A stretch of 64,000 bases of DNA from Neoconidiobolus thromboides FSU 785 (GCA_025603075.1 MU626335.1:28116-92115); one strand, 5' to 3'; positions 21,950-32,764 are shown, counted from the first letter of the stretch. Notes: generated from the sequence alone by a model not told the origin. Program-made: numbers and translations.

Positions 21950-22703
21950 AAATGTTAAGTTAATATAAATTAATATTAAACAGCATAGTTATTTTTTATA
22001 AATCCATAATTTTTAAAAAGCCTTCTATTAAATAATCAAACTTGAAGTTGATTGATAATAACCCTTAGCAGTCCAAGTTCTGTTTGAATGGCCATCTGAG
22101 CACTTTGTATTATTTTTATCATAAAATACTTTATAATTTTGCATTTGTCAAGCACTAATTTAAAACTATCTTTTTTTCTATAATAAAGCTATTATTTTAA
22201 AAATTAAATCAATTTCATAATACAATTTTTTGATTGAATGAATATTTAAATTCAATGAATGTGTGTTATTAATATTTTTAAAAAAGTATTAAAAGATTGT
22301 TTTTACTTATCAAAAAAACTTTAGAATTTAATCTTGTATTTATATTACTTTGCATTTTTATAGTGGTTATTTTCAACCCAAGATTTATTTTTTATTCAAT
22401 TTTAATATATTTAAAGTTATAGTAAGGTAGAAGTATTATTAAAGAAAATGAAACGTAATGAGATTATGGCCCTTTTTTCCTCTTTATTCATTCATTTTTG
22501 TTAATAATACGTTTGAAAACTTATACTTTTTTATATATGTTTGAAAAAAGATTAGATGTTACAAAATACTTTTTTATAATTACTTTAAAATTAGAAGTTT
22601 AAATTTATCAATTTATAAACTTAGTTTATTAATTAAAAAATTGAATAAAATAAAATAAAATAAAATAACAGTATATGGAAACAGTTAATTAGTTAAATAC
22701 AAC
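21950..22703. other. AT-rich intergenic region between MITE copies
   Basis: No gene seen; a short AAATA repeat is present near 22650-22668. Confidence 0.4.
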
Positions 22704-22808
22704 ATGGGAGTGTTTTTTTTGACTTCATTATTTTTTCCATTTTTAAGTACTATTTAAAGCGGAAAATTTGTTAGTAAAATTTTTAAACACAAAAATACAT
22801 CCCCGTAT
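22704..22808 (-). mobile_element. MITE-like palindromic element, copy 6
   Basis: ATGGGAGTGTTTTTTTTG ... AATACATCCCCGTAT, reverse orientation. Confidence 0.7.
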
Positions 22809-22927
22809 ACGAATTTTCAATTTTGATAGTTTAATTGAAGTTAATTGAAATTGAAATTGAAATTGTTCCCAAATGAGTCTACTTTGATTTAAATGTGTAT
22901 CCTCAAAAATGAAATATTTAAATAAAT

Positions 22928-23034
22928 ATACGGGAATAATTTTTTTGCTTTCATTACTTTTTCCACCTTTTAAGTGCTATTTGAGCCGAAACATTGTTAG
23001 TAGAATTCTTAAGCAAAAAAGTATATCCCCATAT
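22928..23034 (-). mobile_element. MITE-like palindromic element, copy 7
   Basis: ATACGGGAATAATTTTTTTG ... GTATATCCCCATAT, with the GTGCTATTTGAGCC core; reverse orientation. Confidence 0.7.
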
Positions 23035-23514
23035 TATGAAAATAGTACGTATTATTAAAAAAGAACTTTTATCCTTTTTATCTTTTTTGATAATTTTCAG
23101 TTAATTTTTCTTAATTATAATAGTTGTGTTTTATCGATTTTAATTTATAAAACTTTAGCTGCTGACTTTTAGGAAAATATTAATTAATAAAAAATTAAGT
23201 ACTATTCTTTACTATAAAAAAAGTAAAATATAAAAACATTATGCTGAATAAATACTTTAAAAATTAATATTAGTATCAAATACAATTCCAAATAATAAAA
23301 TAAATCTGCTTTTAATATTTTCTATCAAATACTAAATAAACCTAAGTTATAAGCCTTTTTAATAAAAAATAGAATAAAAGTATCAAAGTAAGTTAAAAAT
23401 AAATCAAATATTATAATAAACGTTAAAAAATATATGTAAAAAGCGAAGATAAAGATAAATATGAAACAAATTTGCTATTAATTCGAAACAAAATAAAGTT
23501 AGTATTAAAAATTA

Positions 23515-23619
23515 AATGGGGATGTATTTTGTATTTAAGAATTTTACTAGCAATTTTTCCACTTGAATAGTGCTTAAAAGATGGAAAAAGCGATGAAGCC
23601 AAAAAAACATCACCAAATG
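23515..23619 (+). mobile_element. MITE-like palindromic element, copy 8
   Basis: AATGGGGATGTATTTTG ... AAAAAACATCACCAAAT, with the TTTTTCCACTTGAATAGTGC core. About 390 bp upstream of the secreted gene at 24009. Confidence 0.75.
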
Positions 23620-23713
23620 CTGAAATTGATAAAGGCTTTGAATTAGAACTTACTAAATAAGGTAAATTAAAGTGATTTAAAAAAAATCAACTTTAAATTA
23701 AATGATCGAAAAA

Positions 23714-23733
23714 CAGAAGCCCATTTGAATCTT
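23714..23733 (+). promoter_or_regulatory. Conserved GCCCATTT block upstream of the gene at 24009
   Basis: AGAAGCCCATTTGAATCTTA, about 290 nt before the ATG. A similar block lies 255-295 nt before the starts at 27189, 28642 and 30664. It may be a shared promoter element or simply duplicated flank. Confidence 0.4.
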
Positions 23734-23939
23734 AAATACCAAAAACCAGTCAAGAGAAAAGTAAAAAGTAAAAAATAAAATAAAATATTAATATTCTTAT
23801 TTCCCACTTATTTGAATTAAAAAAAGAACTTTGGGCTTTTAGTTCATCTTTAATTAAATTGATTTTATATCTATTCAATAGAACAGCATTCATTATTTAA
23901 GCCCATTTCTTTTATAATTAACGACCGATTCGAAGAGAT

Positions 23940-23947
23940 TATAAAAA
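23940..23947 (+). promoter_or_regulatory. TATA box
   Basis: TATAAAAA, 69 nt before the ATG at 24009. Confidence 0.55.
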
Positions 23948-24008
23948 CCTAGTTACAATCTTCAAAGTACAATATCAAATCAATCATTCTTAACATTAAA
24001 TCAAAAAA

Positions 24009-24488
24009 ATGAAAGCATCCGTTATTTACACTTCTATCTTATTTGCTATCACTTTAGCTGTACCAATTAATGAACAAGCTAATCAACAAGCTAATACTTC
24101 TACTTCATCTAATACAGATGGTAAAGTAGATGGTAAAGGTTTTGATTACAATGGCTATGGCGGCTATGGAGGTTATCCCTATAGCGGAGGTTATGGAGGC
24201 TATAATGGTTATAATGGAGGTTATAATGGAGGTTATAATGGAGGTTATCCTTATAATTATAATTATGGGACTAATTTTCAACAACCACAATCACAACCAC
24301 AACAACAACAGCAATCGGGAGGTATTTTAAATGGGTTATTAGGACCTAATGGTTTAGTTGGTGGTTTAGTTGGTGGCTTATTAGGCGGCGGTAGAGGACA
24401 AGCTCAAGGACAAGCTCAAGGACAAAGTAATGGACTATTAGGTGGATTGTTAGGTGGTGGTAACGGCGGTCTTTTAGGAATTTTATAG
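24009..24488 (+). CDS. Small secreted Gly/Tyr-rich protein, type member of the array
   Basis: Single-exon gene of 159 aa. Signal peptide MKASVIYTSILFAITLAVP. A Gln/Ser/Thr linker follows, then DGKVDGKGFDYNGYGGYGG. A Gly-Tyr-Asn block has units such as YNGGYNGG; then comes a QQPQSQPQQQQQ stretch and a hydrophobic Gly/Leu tail with GLLGPNGLVGGL, GQAQGQAQGQ and the end GGLLGIL. It is probably a cell-wall or extracellular polymeric protein. The tail could self-assemble or associate with membranes; this is inferred from composition. The gene is intact and starts the plus-strand array of relatives that runs to about 43 kb. Its Gln codons align with stop codons in the broken copy at 25261. Confidence 0.85.
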   Translation: MKASVIYTSILFAITLAVPINEQANQQANTSTSSNTDGKVDGKGFDYNGYGGYGGYPYSGGYGGYNGYNGGYNGGYNGGYPYNYNYGTNFQQPQSQPQQQQQSGGILNGLLGPNGLVGGLVGGLLGGGRGQAQGQAQGQSNGLLGGLLGGGNGGLLGIL

Positions 24489-25220
24489 ATAGGTAGGAGT
24501 AGAGTTTAACTTATTCTCTGCGAATTATATATATATTTATATTAAAATAAAAAATGAATTGAAAATTCGATTTTGTTAATGAATAATAATATAATTATAA
24601 TTTTGACATTTAAAATCTAAAAACTATCATTTCTATATTTAAATTAAAAATAAACATATATGATTTAAGTTTAATTTATAAAATACATTATTGATTGTTT
24701 TTTATTAATTTGTTCATTTTTCATTCAACGTAAAATTTACAAAATTACTATTTAATTATTTAAAAAAATCTTTAATATGCTTTATCTTATAATTCGAAAA
24801 GATGAGTAATTTTTATGAAATTTATTTTTTATTTATACTTTTGTACAAAATATTAAGATCAGAGAATAATTTTACCTTAGGTTTAAAGTTAGCTATAGTT
24901 TTTTCATATTATCTACAAAAAGTGCTCAAAATTAACTAATCAATATGAAAGAAACATCAAAAGCATAAAGCTTGTTTTAATTTATACTGAGAATTAATAA
25001 AGTTATAACAATTTAACCCAATATTTACTAGTTTACTATCTAACAGTCAATCCACAAACCGTAGCTCTATTAAATCACTACAATGTTAATTGAGTTAACA
25101 AACAAATCTTAATATATCTAATGAAGCCTATTTATTTCAACTAACAACTGCAAAACTAAAAGATATGTAAAAGAGAAACTATTACCTTTAAAATAAACAT
25201 AAAAAACTTCAATTTTGAGT
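24489..25220. other. Array spacer
   Basis: AT-rich spacer with AATAAAA-type sequences just after the stop (24541-24560), likely polyadenylation signals. No gene. Confidence 0.45.
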
Positions 25221-25252
25221 TTAATTTTAACTTTAACTTTAACTTTAACCTT
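25221..25252 (+). repeat. Short TTTAAC hexamer repeat
   Basis: Four to five near-perfect TTTAAC units immediately upstream of the start at 25261, where other members have a TATA-spaced leader. Confidence 0.6.
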
Positions 25253-25260
25253 ACTTAAGA

Positions 25261-25689
25261 ATGAAAGCTTTCTTTATTTTTATTTCATATTTATTCTCCT
25301 TAGTATTAAGTGAAGCAACTGAAGAACAAATCCTTACTGCTGATACTCAAGCTTCTACTAATATCAAACAAGCTTTCGCTTATACTCCTATAATTGGTAA
25401 ATCTTTCAATTACTCAGGTTATCGTAGTTTTAACAACTACCATAATTATGGAAGTAACGGTCACTCTTAACAACAACAGCAACAACAGTCGGGTGGTCTA
25501 TTAGATGGCATAATAGGATCTGATAGTTTAATTGGTAGATTAATTAAATCTAGTAATTTGATTCCAGGTATTGTTAATGGAGTGATTGGAGGACTTACTG
25601 ACCATAATGCATATGATTAAGAATAAGGACAAAATAATGGATTGTTAGATGAGGTTATTGAAATGAGACAATATACCTCTTTTAAATAG
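25261..25689 (+). pseudogene. Broken secreted Gly/Gln-rich array member
   Basis: ATG with signal peptide MKAFFIFISYLFSLVLSEA, then IIGKSFNYSGY and NNYHNYGSNGHS. A TAA at 25468 is followed in the same frame by QQQQQQSGGLLDGIIGSDSLIG ... IGGLTDHNAYD, TAA at 25618, E, TAA at 25624, then GQNNGLLDE, and TAG at 25687. Against 24009 the frame is uninterrupted and the stops at 25618 and 25624 sit where the relative has the Gln of QAQGQ. This implies CAA to TAA changes. The 69-aa N-terminal piece might still be secreted. Readthrough cannot be excluded but several stops make it unlikely. Confidence 0.75.
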
Positions 25690-26631
25690 TTTATAAAAGA
25701 TGAGGGGTTCGGAAGTTATTTATGGCCTTGGGATTATTAAATTTAAATTTATGTTTATATTGGAATAAAAAAGGAATTGGAATTAGTGTTGGTTTTATAA
25801 ATTTTGGAAAGAATGAATTTTATAATATTTAGCTGCTGCAACTTTATTGTAGTCAAATCTGCAGTGATTTTTAGAATCAATTATTGTTTATTTGGTTTTT
25901 TAGAGCCTAGGTTTTTATTATAATCTGATTTTATCAAAATATTATTTCTAAATAAACAGTTAATTAGGTCATAAAAAAGCTTTAGCAGCTGTATTAATAA
26001 AAAGTTGAAAGAAATATACACTTAAAAAAATCCAACTACAGTTATTGGGAGTCTGTTGGGACCTAATTTGTGGTAATTTTTAGAGTCAGTTGCTTTATTT
26101 TTTTGATGTTTAATAAAGATTTTATTCACTGTTAGATGAATCTTACTCATAAATGTGTAGTTAAAATTATATTGTAAAAGAGCCTCAACAGTTGGATTTA
26201 GGAATAAAAAACTTCTAAGAGTTTCAAATCGGGAAAAAAATTGACCGAGTTAATTTACCCATATTAATCTTACATATTAAGTTGTTTTTTGTATTTTTGG
26301 AATCTTTATGCAAGTAAAAGTGTTTAAAAAGTGATTGAATAACCACTGCAAAAGTTAAAAAAATTAACATTGAATTCAGTGTTAATTTTACATGTCGAGA
26401 ATAGCTTCTGCTGCAGTCGATAACATATTACTTACCATGTGTATGAAAAATTCCGAACATATAATGAGTGACTTATTAGGACCATTTAGGCTTTACTTTC
26501 AATACCAAAACTACCTGGGCTTTAATTTTTAGTTTCTTATTAACATGAATAAAAAAAGTAAATTATAGTTTCATAATAATTTATAGATTAGATTCGATCA
26601 ATCTAAGAAAGATTTCGAAATCTACAACAAT
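25690..26631. other. Array spacer with repeated flank motifs
   Basis: Contains a TTTAGCTGCTGCAACTTTATTGTAG-like segment near 25830 that recurs in diverged form near 29935 and 31870, suggesting duplicated flanks. No gene. Confidence 0.4.
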
Positions 26632-26736
26632 ATATAGGGATATTTTTTTTGGCTTCATTGTTTTTTCCATCTTTTAAGCACTATTTAAGTGGAAAAATTG
26701 CTAGTAAATTCTCAAATACAAAATACATCCCCATAT
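26632..26736 (-). mobile_element. MITE-like palindromic element, copy 9
   Basis: ATATAGGGATATTTTTTTTGG ends matched by AATACATCCCCATAT; core GCACTATTTAAGTGG; a well-preserved reverse copy. Confidence 0.8.
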
Positions 26737-26928
26737 CGTTTAGTCAACCTATACTCACTACTTTAAATTTAATGTTTTCTTCCTAGAATGAAAAGTTAGA
26801 ACTTTTCTATAGTAAACGCTACCTTGGACATTGTTTTAACAAAAAAGTAGAATAAAAACAAAGTTCTCAAGTAAAAAAAGAAAGGAATAAAAATCAATTC
26901 AAATCATACATCTTGAAATTAAAAGCCC

Positions 26929-26950
26929 ATTTTAATATTCAAAACAAAAA
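26929..26950 (+). promoter_or_regulatory. Conserved GCCCATTTTAA block
   Basis: Contains AAAAGCCCATTTTAATATT, about 255 nt before the ATG at 27189. Confidence 0.4.
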
Positions 26951-27141
26951 TATTAAATATTAAAACTAGTTTAAAAGTTTAATTCAATGTCTTATTATTC
27001 TTATCTACATAACAATAAAGTAATCACGGCTTTCTACTTCAATCTAAAAATAAATTCTTTTAACAAACAAATGACAATTTACTTCTCTAAGCGCATTTAT
27101 TTAATACTATAATTACCAACTAATGACTATCGCCAAAATAA

Positions 27142-27149
27142 TATATAAA
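27142..27149 (+). promoter_or_regulatory. TATA box
   Basis: TATATAAA, 47 nt before the ATG at 27189. Confidence 0.55.
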
Positions 27150-27188
27150 TGCCTGAAAACTATCTTCAAAATATAAAAAAACAAAATA

Positions 27189-27587
27189 ATGAAAACATAC
27201 ATTACATACATTCCTTTTTTATCAGCACTTACCCTAAGCTCACCAACAGATGAAAAAGTATCTAGTGAATTACAAGCTTCTAGTGATACTTCTGTAGATA
27301 ATAAAAGCTTCCTTTTCAACGGTAACAACGGTAACAACGGCAACAATAGAGGTAATAGAGGAAATAATTATCGTCAGCGCTGCCCTTTCTTTAATGGGTC
27401 TACTGGCTCTTCTGTAGATGGTAAAAGTTTGCTTTCGAGTGGTAAAAGCTGTCCCTTCCTTAAAAGATATAAAAGTGCTGGTCAACAACAACCTCAACCT
27501 CAACTACAATTTGATCCCCAGCCTCAAGAACCTCAACAAATACCCAAGCGTCAACAACAGCAACACCAAAAACAACAGCAACAATAA
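27189..27587 (+). CDS. Small secreted Asn/Gly- and Gln-rich protein
   Basis: 132 aa. Signal peptide MKTYITYIPFLSALTLSSP, then two copies of a S-VD-(N/G)KS(F/L) motif (SVDNKSFLFNG and SVDGKSLLSSG). The first is followed by NNGNNGNNRGN units, and each is near a CPF motif (RQRCPFFNG, KSCPFLKR), so there are two Cys. A Pro/Gln-rich tail ends in poly-Gln. The frame stops at TAA, continues Q, TAA, then PGWWGFNKRKRS. The relative at 30664 ends QQQSGWWW, so the ancestral protein probably ran through these Gln positions and this copy is C-terminally truncated. Whether the truncated form is functional is unknown. Confidence 0.65.
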   Translation: MKTYITYIPFLSALTLSSPTDEKVSSELQASSDTSVDNKSFLFNGNNGNNGNNRGNRGNNYRQRCPFFNGSTGSSVDGKSLLSSGKSCPFLKRYKSAGQQQPQPQLQFDPQPQEPQQIPKRQQQQHQKQQQQ

Positions 27588-28372
27588 CAATAACCGGGTT
27601 GGTGGGGATTTAATAAACGAAAAAGATCTGTAATATTTTTTATTTCTCTCTTCATAGTTTTTATATTTGTATTTTAATTTGCTTTTAAAAATTGAGTTAA
27701 TACCAATTATAAGCGTTTATAAATTGTCCTCAAATTAATGACATTTATTGAGAGGTAACAAATAATGTGACAACCTTTTTAAAAAAACTTGAAATCATAA
27801 ACCCTTTTAAAGTTTATTTATTGAACAATTTTGTTGAGGATATGGTTTAACGAAAGGGTATCAAAGATTGATAAAATAACGATTTCCATATTTTAGTAAT
27901 TTAAAATACTATAGCACTATACTTCGGTCAATTTTAATTTTATACACTAACTTACAATTAATAAATAATGAATACAATTTATATTGATATACTAGATCCA
28001 TATCAAATACTAAAAAGGTATATTTAAGAGCTAGTAAACTGTGTACTTACTATATTTACACGGGTTTTGTTTACATTTAGTAAATTTGAAAATTTATCTA
28101 AAGTTAATAAAAATTACTAGTTTGACTTGATCTAAATTCCCAAAATTTATAAGTGTATGTTTTCTTAATTTATTCTTTTGTTCACTTTTTATATAATATA
28201 AAACCTAAAAATAGCTTATGAATGAATACTAAAATAAAAAACATTACCATGTTCTTATTTTAGAACTAAAGAAAAAACACTATTTTCATAGTATTCTGCT
28301 TGAATTCTAATTTTGAGCTGAGTTTTACTCACATTATTTAGACAGCTAAAAATCAACTCAAGTTAAATACAA
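27588..28372. other. Array spacer
   Basis: The first ~90 nt still carry the lost in-frame C-terminus of the preceding gene (to TAA at 27675-27677). The remainder is AT-rich with no recognised feature. Confidence 0.45.
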
Positions 28373-28394
28373 AACTGAAAGCCCATCTTAACAT
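28373..28394 (+). promoter_or_regulatory. Conserved GCCCATCTTAACAT block
   Basis: CTGAAAGCCCATCTTAACAT, about 265 nt before the lost start at 28642. Confidence 0.4.
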
Positions 28395-28591
28395 CAAAGC
28401 AAAGGGATCGCTAAAGAATAGCAATAGTATAATCTGATATGTTAGTATTTTATCACTACAAGGAAACAATGGCAGTAATCTTTCACTTCAATTCGAAATT
28501 GAACTGCTCTGGTAAACAAACAGCAACCTTAATTGATTAATCGCATAGATTCAATAATGATATAGCCAGTCTATAGTTACTTATCAAGAGA

Positions 28592-28599
28592 TATATAAA
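28592..28599 (+). promoter_or_regulatory. TATA box of a decayed array member
   Basis: TATATAAA in the context AAGAGATATATAAAG, about 50 nt before the mutated start. Confidence 0.5.
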
Positions 28600-28641
28600 G
28601 TCCTAACTTAATCTTCAAAAAATCAACAAAACAAAAAAATA

Positions 28642-29056
28642 ATAAAAGTATTTCTTGTCTATACTTCCTTGTTATTGGCTTTATTTTTAGTGTCTCAATT
28701 GATGAAAATATCTTTAATGACCTACAATTAAGTGCATGCACCTATATAACTAGTAAAAGTTTTCATTCCAAGGATAAAAAAGACTGTGATTGCAATGAAA
28801 TGTACCCAGTAGTGGTTATAAAATTGGAAATTATAAACAGAGCGATCACTCCACATAGAGCCATGGAAGTGTTAATCAGCTTTACCCTCAGCAACCTATG
28901 CAGCCTGAAAAGCCCAAAAAACCTCATCAAACTCATCCACTTCAAAGGCCTCACCAAATTCAACAGCGATAACGACACTTATAAGGTGGTGGATAGCAGC
29001 AAAAGCAATCGGATGGTGGCGACAATGGTAGAGATGTCCTTTCAGGGATTTTTTAA
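28642..29056 (+). pseudogene. Decayed secreted Pro/Gln-rich array member
   Basis: The start reads ATA AAA GTA TTT CTT GTC where intact relatives read ATG AAA GCA TCT CTT GTC: three differences, all G-to-A or C-to-T. The signal continues YTSLLLALF. An ITSKSFHSK segment matches the family KSF motif. After a frame change, SGYKIGNYKQSD and a Gln/Pro/Lys-rich part follow (NQLYPQQPMQPEKPKKPHQ). TAG and TAA codons stand among Gln-rich sequence, then QQKQSDGGDNGRDVLSGIF and a stop. A 71-codon minus-strand frame and an 86-codon plus frame overlapping here are by-products. Confidence 0.75.
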
Positions 29057-29580
29057 TTAATGTTAATTTACTTCATTTTTTATTATTCGGATTTTGCTTC
29101 GATATGTCTCCAAATAAAAACTAACTTTAAGCTAGAGTTATTTTATAATATTTGTAAACTATTTTTTGATAATCCAAAGTTTTATCAAGGGGTAATTATA
29201 GATACAGTTAATTTTATATTTATCAAAGGTGTAAAACTATTGTGTGTTTATTTATTTAGCATATTTAAGGGATGGTTTAATGAAGGAATAATAAAGGTTT
29301 AAAAAAATGAATCTTGATAGATCAATGATAATAGAATTATCTGTTAGTTTCATTTAACTCTATTTTATATATTATCTTACACTTAATAAAAAAAGAAACA
29401 CAACAAACGTTTTATCATTGTATTTAGTATTGCTATTTTTTAGCATTTACTCGACTCATTACTATTAGAGATGATTAAAAGCCAATATAATATACATTAA
29501 TAAAAGAAATCTATGTTAAATATCAAAAATATTTTACCCAAAGTCTAACAGTCTAAGCATATACCATTATACCATTACTC

Positions 29581-29625
29581 TATTGCTTAATTATCTATTA
29601 CTTAATTATCTATTGGTTAATTATC
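29581..29625 (+). repeat. Tandem repeat, 15-bp unit, three copies
   Basis: Units TATTGCTTAATTATC, TATTACTTAATTATC and TATTGGTTAATTATC. Confidence 0.75.
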
Positions 29626-29660
29626 TATGGCATGTTTAAAAAATGATTTAATTAAAATTT

Positions 29661-29690
29661 CAATCAAAATCAAAATCAAAATCAAAATTG
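29661..29690 (+). repeat. TCAAAA short tandem repeat
   Basis: About four AATCAA/TCAAAA units. Confidence 0.65.
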
Positions 29691-30365
29691 AAAAAATTAG
29701 TGAGCTTCATTGTTTATTAATTATCCATTCTTATGCAGCATTAAATTTTAGAAAAATCATTGCAAAAAAACATTTCCAAATAATTTTAAAGTTAATGTTG
29801 ACTTCTCCATACTATTCAGTTTATTCTTTATTTTTTATAAGAGATCATCCGGAAAATAATTGTACCTTGGGTCAAAATTTATCCACATATTGTTACAATT
29901 TAGACCATCTTTGAACTTTTTAATGCTTAAAGTATAGCTATTGCAGCTTTTTTACAAACTATTTAGCATGAATTTTTAGAATTAACTAATTTTTATAAAA
30001 GAGTTTTTGATGCACAATTCTTATATTTTGGAGAACTTTAGTAGTAACTTTATTCTTAAATAAACTGAAAAATAGTTGAAAATAGTTTTAACAGAGGTAA
30101 TTAGCTTTCAAAACTAGGTTAATTTTTGACTATCTTTCACTATACAGTTATTTCATCTCTCTTTTAGATAGCTAATAATTCATTTAAGAGTAAATATTTA
30201 TCTAAAAGTAGTTGTATATATGAATGAGATTTTAAAAATTAGTTATAAAAATTGATAAAAATTAATATTAAACTTCGCAAAAAAGATGAAACGTAAAAGT
30301 CGAATTTATTTTTTATTCATGCAAAATGAAAAGAATAAAAATCAACCTAAATTTAAAGTAATAAA

Positions 30366-30388
30366 GCTGAAAGCGCATTTTAGCATTT
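30366..30388 (+). promoter_or_regulatory. Conserved GCGCATTTTAGCAT block
   Basis: CTGAAAGCGCATTTTAGCAT, about 295 nt before the ATG at 30664; one base differs from the GCCCATTTT core. Confidence 0.4.
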
Positions 30389-30587
30389 GAAGGAAAAAAA
30401 TCAACATAAAGAAGTGCTAACGATTTAGCTCAATATTTTATAGCTTTATACTTGCACAATAATAGATTATTCAAGGCTTTCTATTTCAATTCAAAGTTGA
30501 AGTGTCCTAGTAAAAAACAACGTTCATTAACTATGCGCAATTCATTCAATATTATAATTATTAAGTTGTAACTACTTGTTAAAAAGA

Positions 30588-30595
30588 TATATAAA
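30588..30595 (+). promoter_or_regulatory. TATA box
   Basis: TATATAAA in AAAAAGATATATAAAG, 76 nt before the ATG. Confidence 0.6.
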
Positions 30596-30663
30596 GACAC
30601 TAGCTTTTAATCATTCAAGAAATATTAAGATAACATCCTTGAAATTAAAGGAACGATTAAGCA

Positions 30664-31002
30664 ATGAAAGCATCTCTTATTTATACTTTGGCTTTATTAG
30701 GATATACCTTAGGTGCTCCAACTAGTGAAAATAGTTCTTCAAGTATACATAATTCTACTAATACTTCTATAAATGGTAAAGGTTTCCATTATGATGGTGG
30801 CTATGATGGTGAAAAAGATGGTCGATTTAGCCCTGGAAATTATGAAGGTACTTATAAGCCTCAAATACAAGCTAGACGATTCATACAGCAGCAGCAGGAA
30901 CAGCAACAACAGTTATGGGGCGGTGGGCAACAACAACAGCAACAGCAGTCAGGTGACGGACAACAACAACAACAGCAACAACAATCAGGCTGGTGGTGGT
31001 AA
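30664..31002 (+). CDS. Small secreted Gln-rich protein ending GWWW
   Basis: 112 aa, intact. Signal peptide MKASLIYTLALLGYTLGAP; then Ser/Asn/Thr linker with sequons; then the family motif SINGKGFHYDGGYDG. A short charged segment follows, then Gln blocks interrupted by GGG and SGDG, ending QQQSGWWW and tandem stops TAA TAG. No Cys. An extracellular or wall role is inferred from the signal peptide and composition. It is the closest relative of the 27189 gene by its Gln/Trp tail, and of 24009 by its (I/V)(N/D)GKGFxY motif. Confidence 0.8.
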   Translation: MKASLIYTLALLGYTLGAPTSENSSSSIHNSTNTSINGKGFHYDGGYDGEKDGRFSPGNYEGTYKPQIQARRFIQQQQEQQQQLWGGGQQQQQQQSGDGQQQQQQQQSGWWW

Positions 31003-31610
31003 TAGATGACCATAAAATGTTAGGCCGAAGTAGTGATAGACTTTTAGGATTATTTAAATAGGATATCTTTTATATTTATGCCTCTCCCTACCTGCCAACA
31101 CTTTTTATATTTATATTCATCAAAATAAAAAACAAATTGTTTTTAGGTTATATCCGTTTATATGTTTTTTTTTTGAAATTGGGTTTTTTTACTAAGGAAT
31201 ATGAGTTTTTTTATACATTTGTTGGAGTTTCAGGCTTTCGAATGTCTTTTTACTATATTTAAAGTATACTCTATTAAGAAGTAAAAATATATAACTGTAA
31301 GAAAGTTTTTAGAATTCATGTTATAAAATAATTTAGATTTAGTCTGAATAAATGATAGTTACATGCTATTTTACACTTAAAAGACAAATATGCTCAATTT
31401 TTATTATTTCTGCCACTACTAAAATAAAAAAGTCAACACACATTACAAAATTAAACCCATACAAAATGTCAAATGCCTTTCATTTAAAACTTAGCAACAT
31501 AAATGAATGTATTGAGAACACCAATTGAATATATCGGATATTTTTTCTAATTTTTTGTCCATTTTCTGGCACATAAAATTTAAAAAATATTACTAGCGGA
31601 ATAATAATAC
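31003..31610. other. Array spacer
   Basis: AATAAAAAAC near 31121 is a plausible polyadenylation region; otherwise no feature seen. Confidence 0.4.
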
Positions 31611-31714
31611 ATATGGAGGTGTTTTTTTAGTTACATTACTTTTTCTACTTTTCGAGTGCTGTTCGAGTGGAAGATTACTGGTAGGGTTCTTAAGCAAAAA
31701 AACACATCTCTATA
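31611..31714 (-). mobile_element. MITE-like palindromic element, copy 10
   Basis: ATATGGAGGTGTTTTTTTAG ... AACACATCTCTAT; reverse orientation. Confidence 0.7.
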
Positions 31715-32764
31715 AAAACACTTTATACTGTTATCTTAAAAGTAAACAAAAAAATGTCTCATAGTAGTCACTCTTATTTATAATATTCGTAATAAATCAA
31801 ACTTGAAAAACAATTGAATTTTAAATTTGAATTTACTTAGATTATTTTACATAACCTTGGGATTAAGGTTTACAGCTGTTGCAGCTCTTCTACAATTATT
31901 TAGTGATGATTTTTATGGTCAAACTATTTGTATAATCGATTTTTTAAAGTCTTTTCCTTATGTTTTTGCCTAATTTCAACATGAATTTTTTTAAAATGAG
32001 CAGACAACTAGGTCATAAAAGGATTGGAATAATAACATGTGTTATTCAAAATGATTAGTTTTATAAATTTTTTAGTTGGCATTTAGGACGAATGTAGCTT
32101 TTGCAGATTTAATACTACCCTAATTGATTGTTTAAAAGCAAATTTTAGTTAAAGATAGTTTAAAAGTAATAATTTGGCTCTAAAAAAAATCAACCAGGCA
32201 AATAGCAAACTCTAAAATTTATCACCAATTTGTTGTGATAGGTTCTAGGAAGATAAATATATATAGTAATATTTTTTTACCAATCGTCCTTTTTTACTAT
32301 TTTAAAGTTTAAAAATTAATTAACCAGTATCTTTTGAGCTTGGATCTGTGCTGGCGAATGATGAATTTTATAACCAGCTATTTGTTCTTCATACTGGTTT
32401 GAGGCTTACTAACTTAACTTTTACTTTAGTTAGCAATTAGCTAGTAGCTAATGCACCTCTAAGTTTAGATAGCATACTGGTTAATTAATTTTTAAATTTA
32501 GAATAGCAAAAAAGGACAATTAATAGAAAATATGCTTGATATTAAACTACTAAAAAAATATCTCAACATATTTTTAAAAAAATCTTTAAATTAAAACGCT
32601 AAATCTAAAATACAATTCGATATTTGAAGCAAGACAAATCAATAAAAAGAATAACAACTTTACTCAAATACCTTGTTATTTTATACGTACAAACAATAGT
32701 TTAAATTATTTATCGGATTAGTTAAATAATCTCACTATCAATTTGTAATTGTTTATTAAAAAGA
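31715..32764. other. Array spacer
   Basis: Contains a CAGCTGTTGCAGCTCTTCTACAA-like flank motif near 31870, also seen diverged near 29935. No gene. Confidence 0.4.

Larger units (their letters stand above)
29057..30365. other. Array spacer
   Basis: No supported gene. Frames at 29060-29302 and 29627-29914 have random AT-rich composition. Two short tandem repeats are listed separately. A flank motif resembling those near 25830 and 31870 lies near 29935. Confidence 0.4.

Noticed and set aside
25221-25252. Telomere-like TTTAAC repeat
   Set aside because: Only a few units, not a known telomere unit; listed as a short repeat.
28763-29060. 71- and 86-codon ORFs on opposite strands
   Set aside because: By-products in wrong frames of the Gln/Pro-rich decayed array member 28642-29056.
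29627-29914. 95-codon ORF beginning MACLKND with [10 protein letters not shown]
   Set aside because: Contains the TCAAAA short repeat, no homology, composition of random AT-rich sequence.
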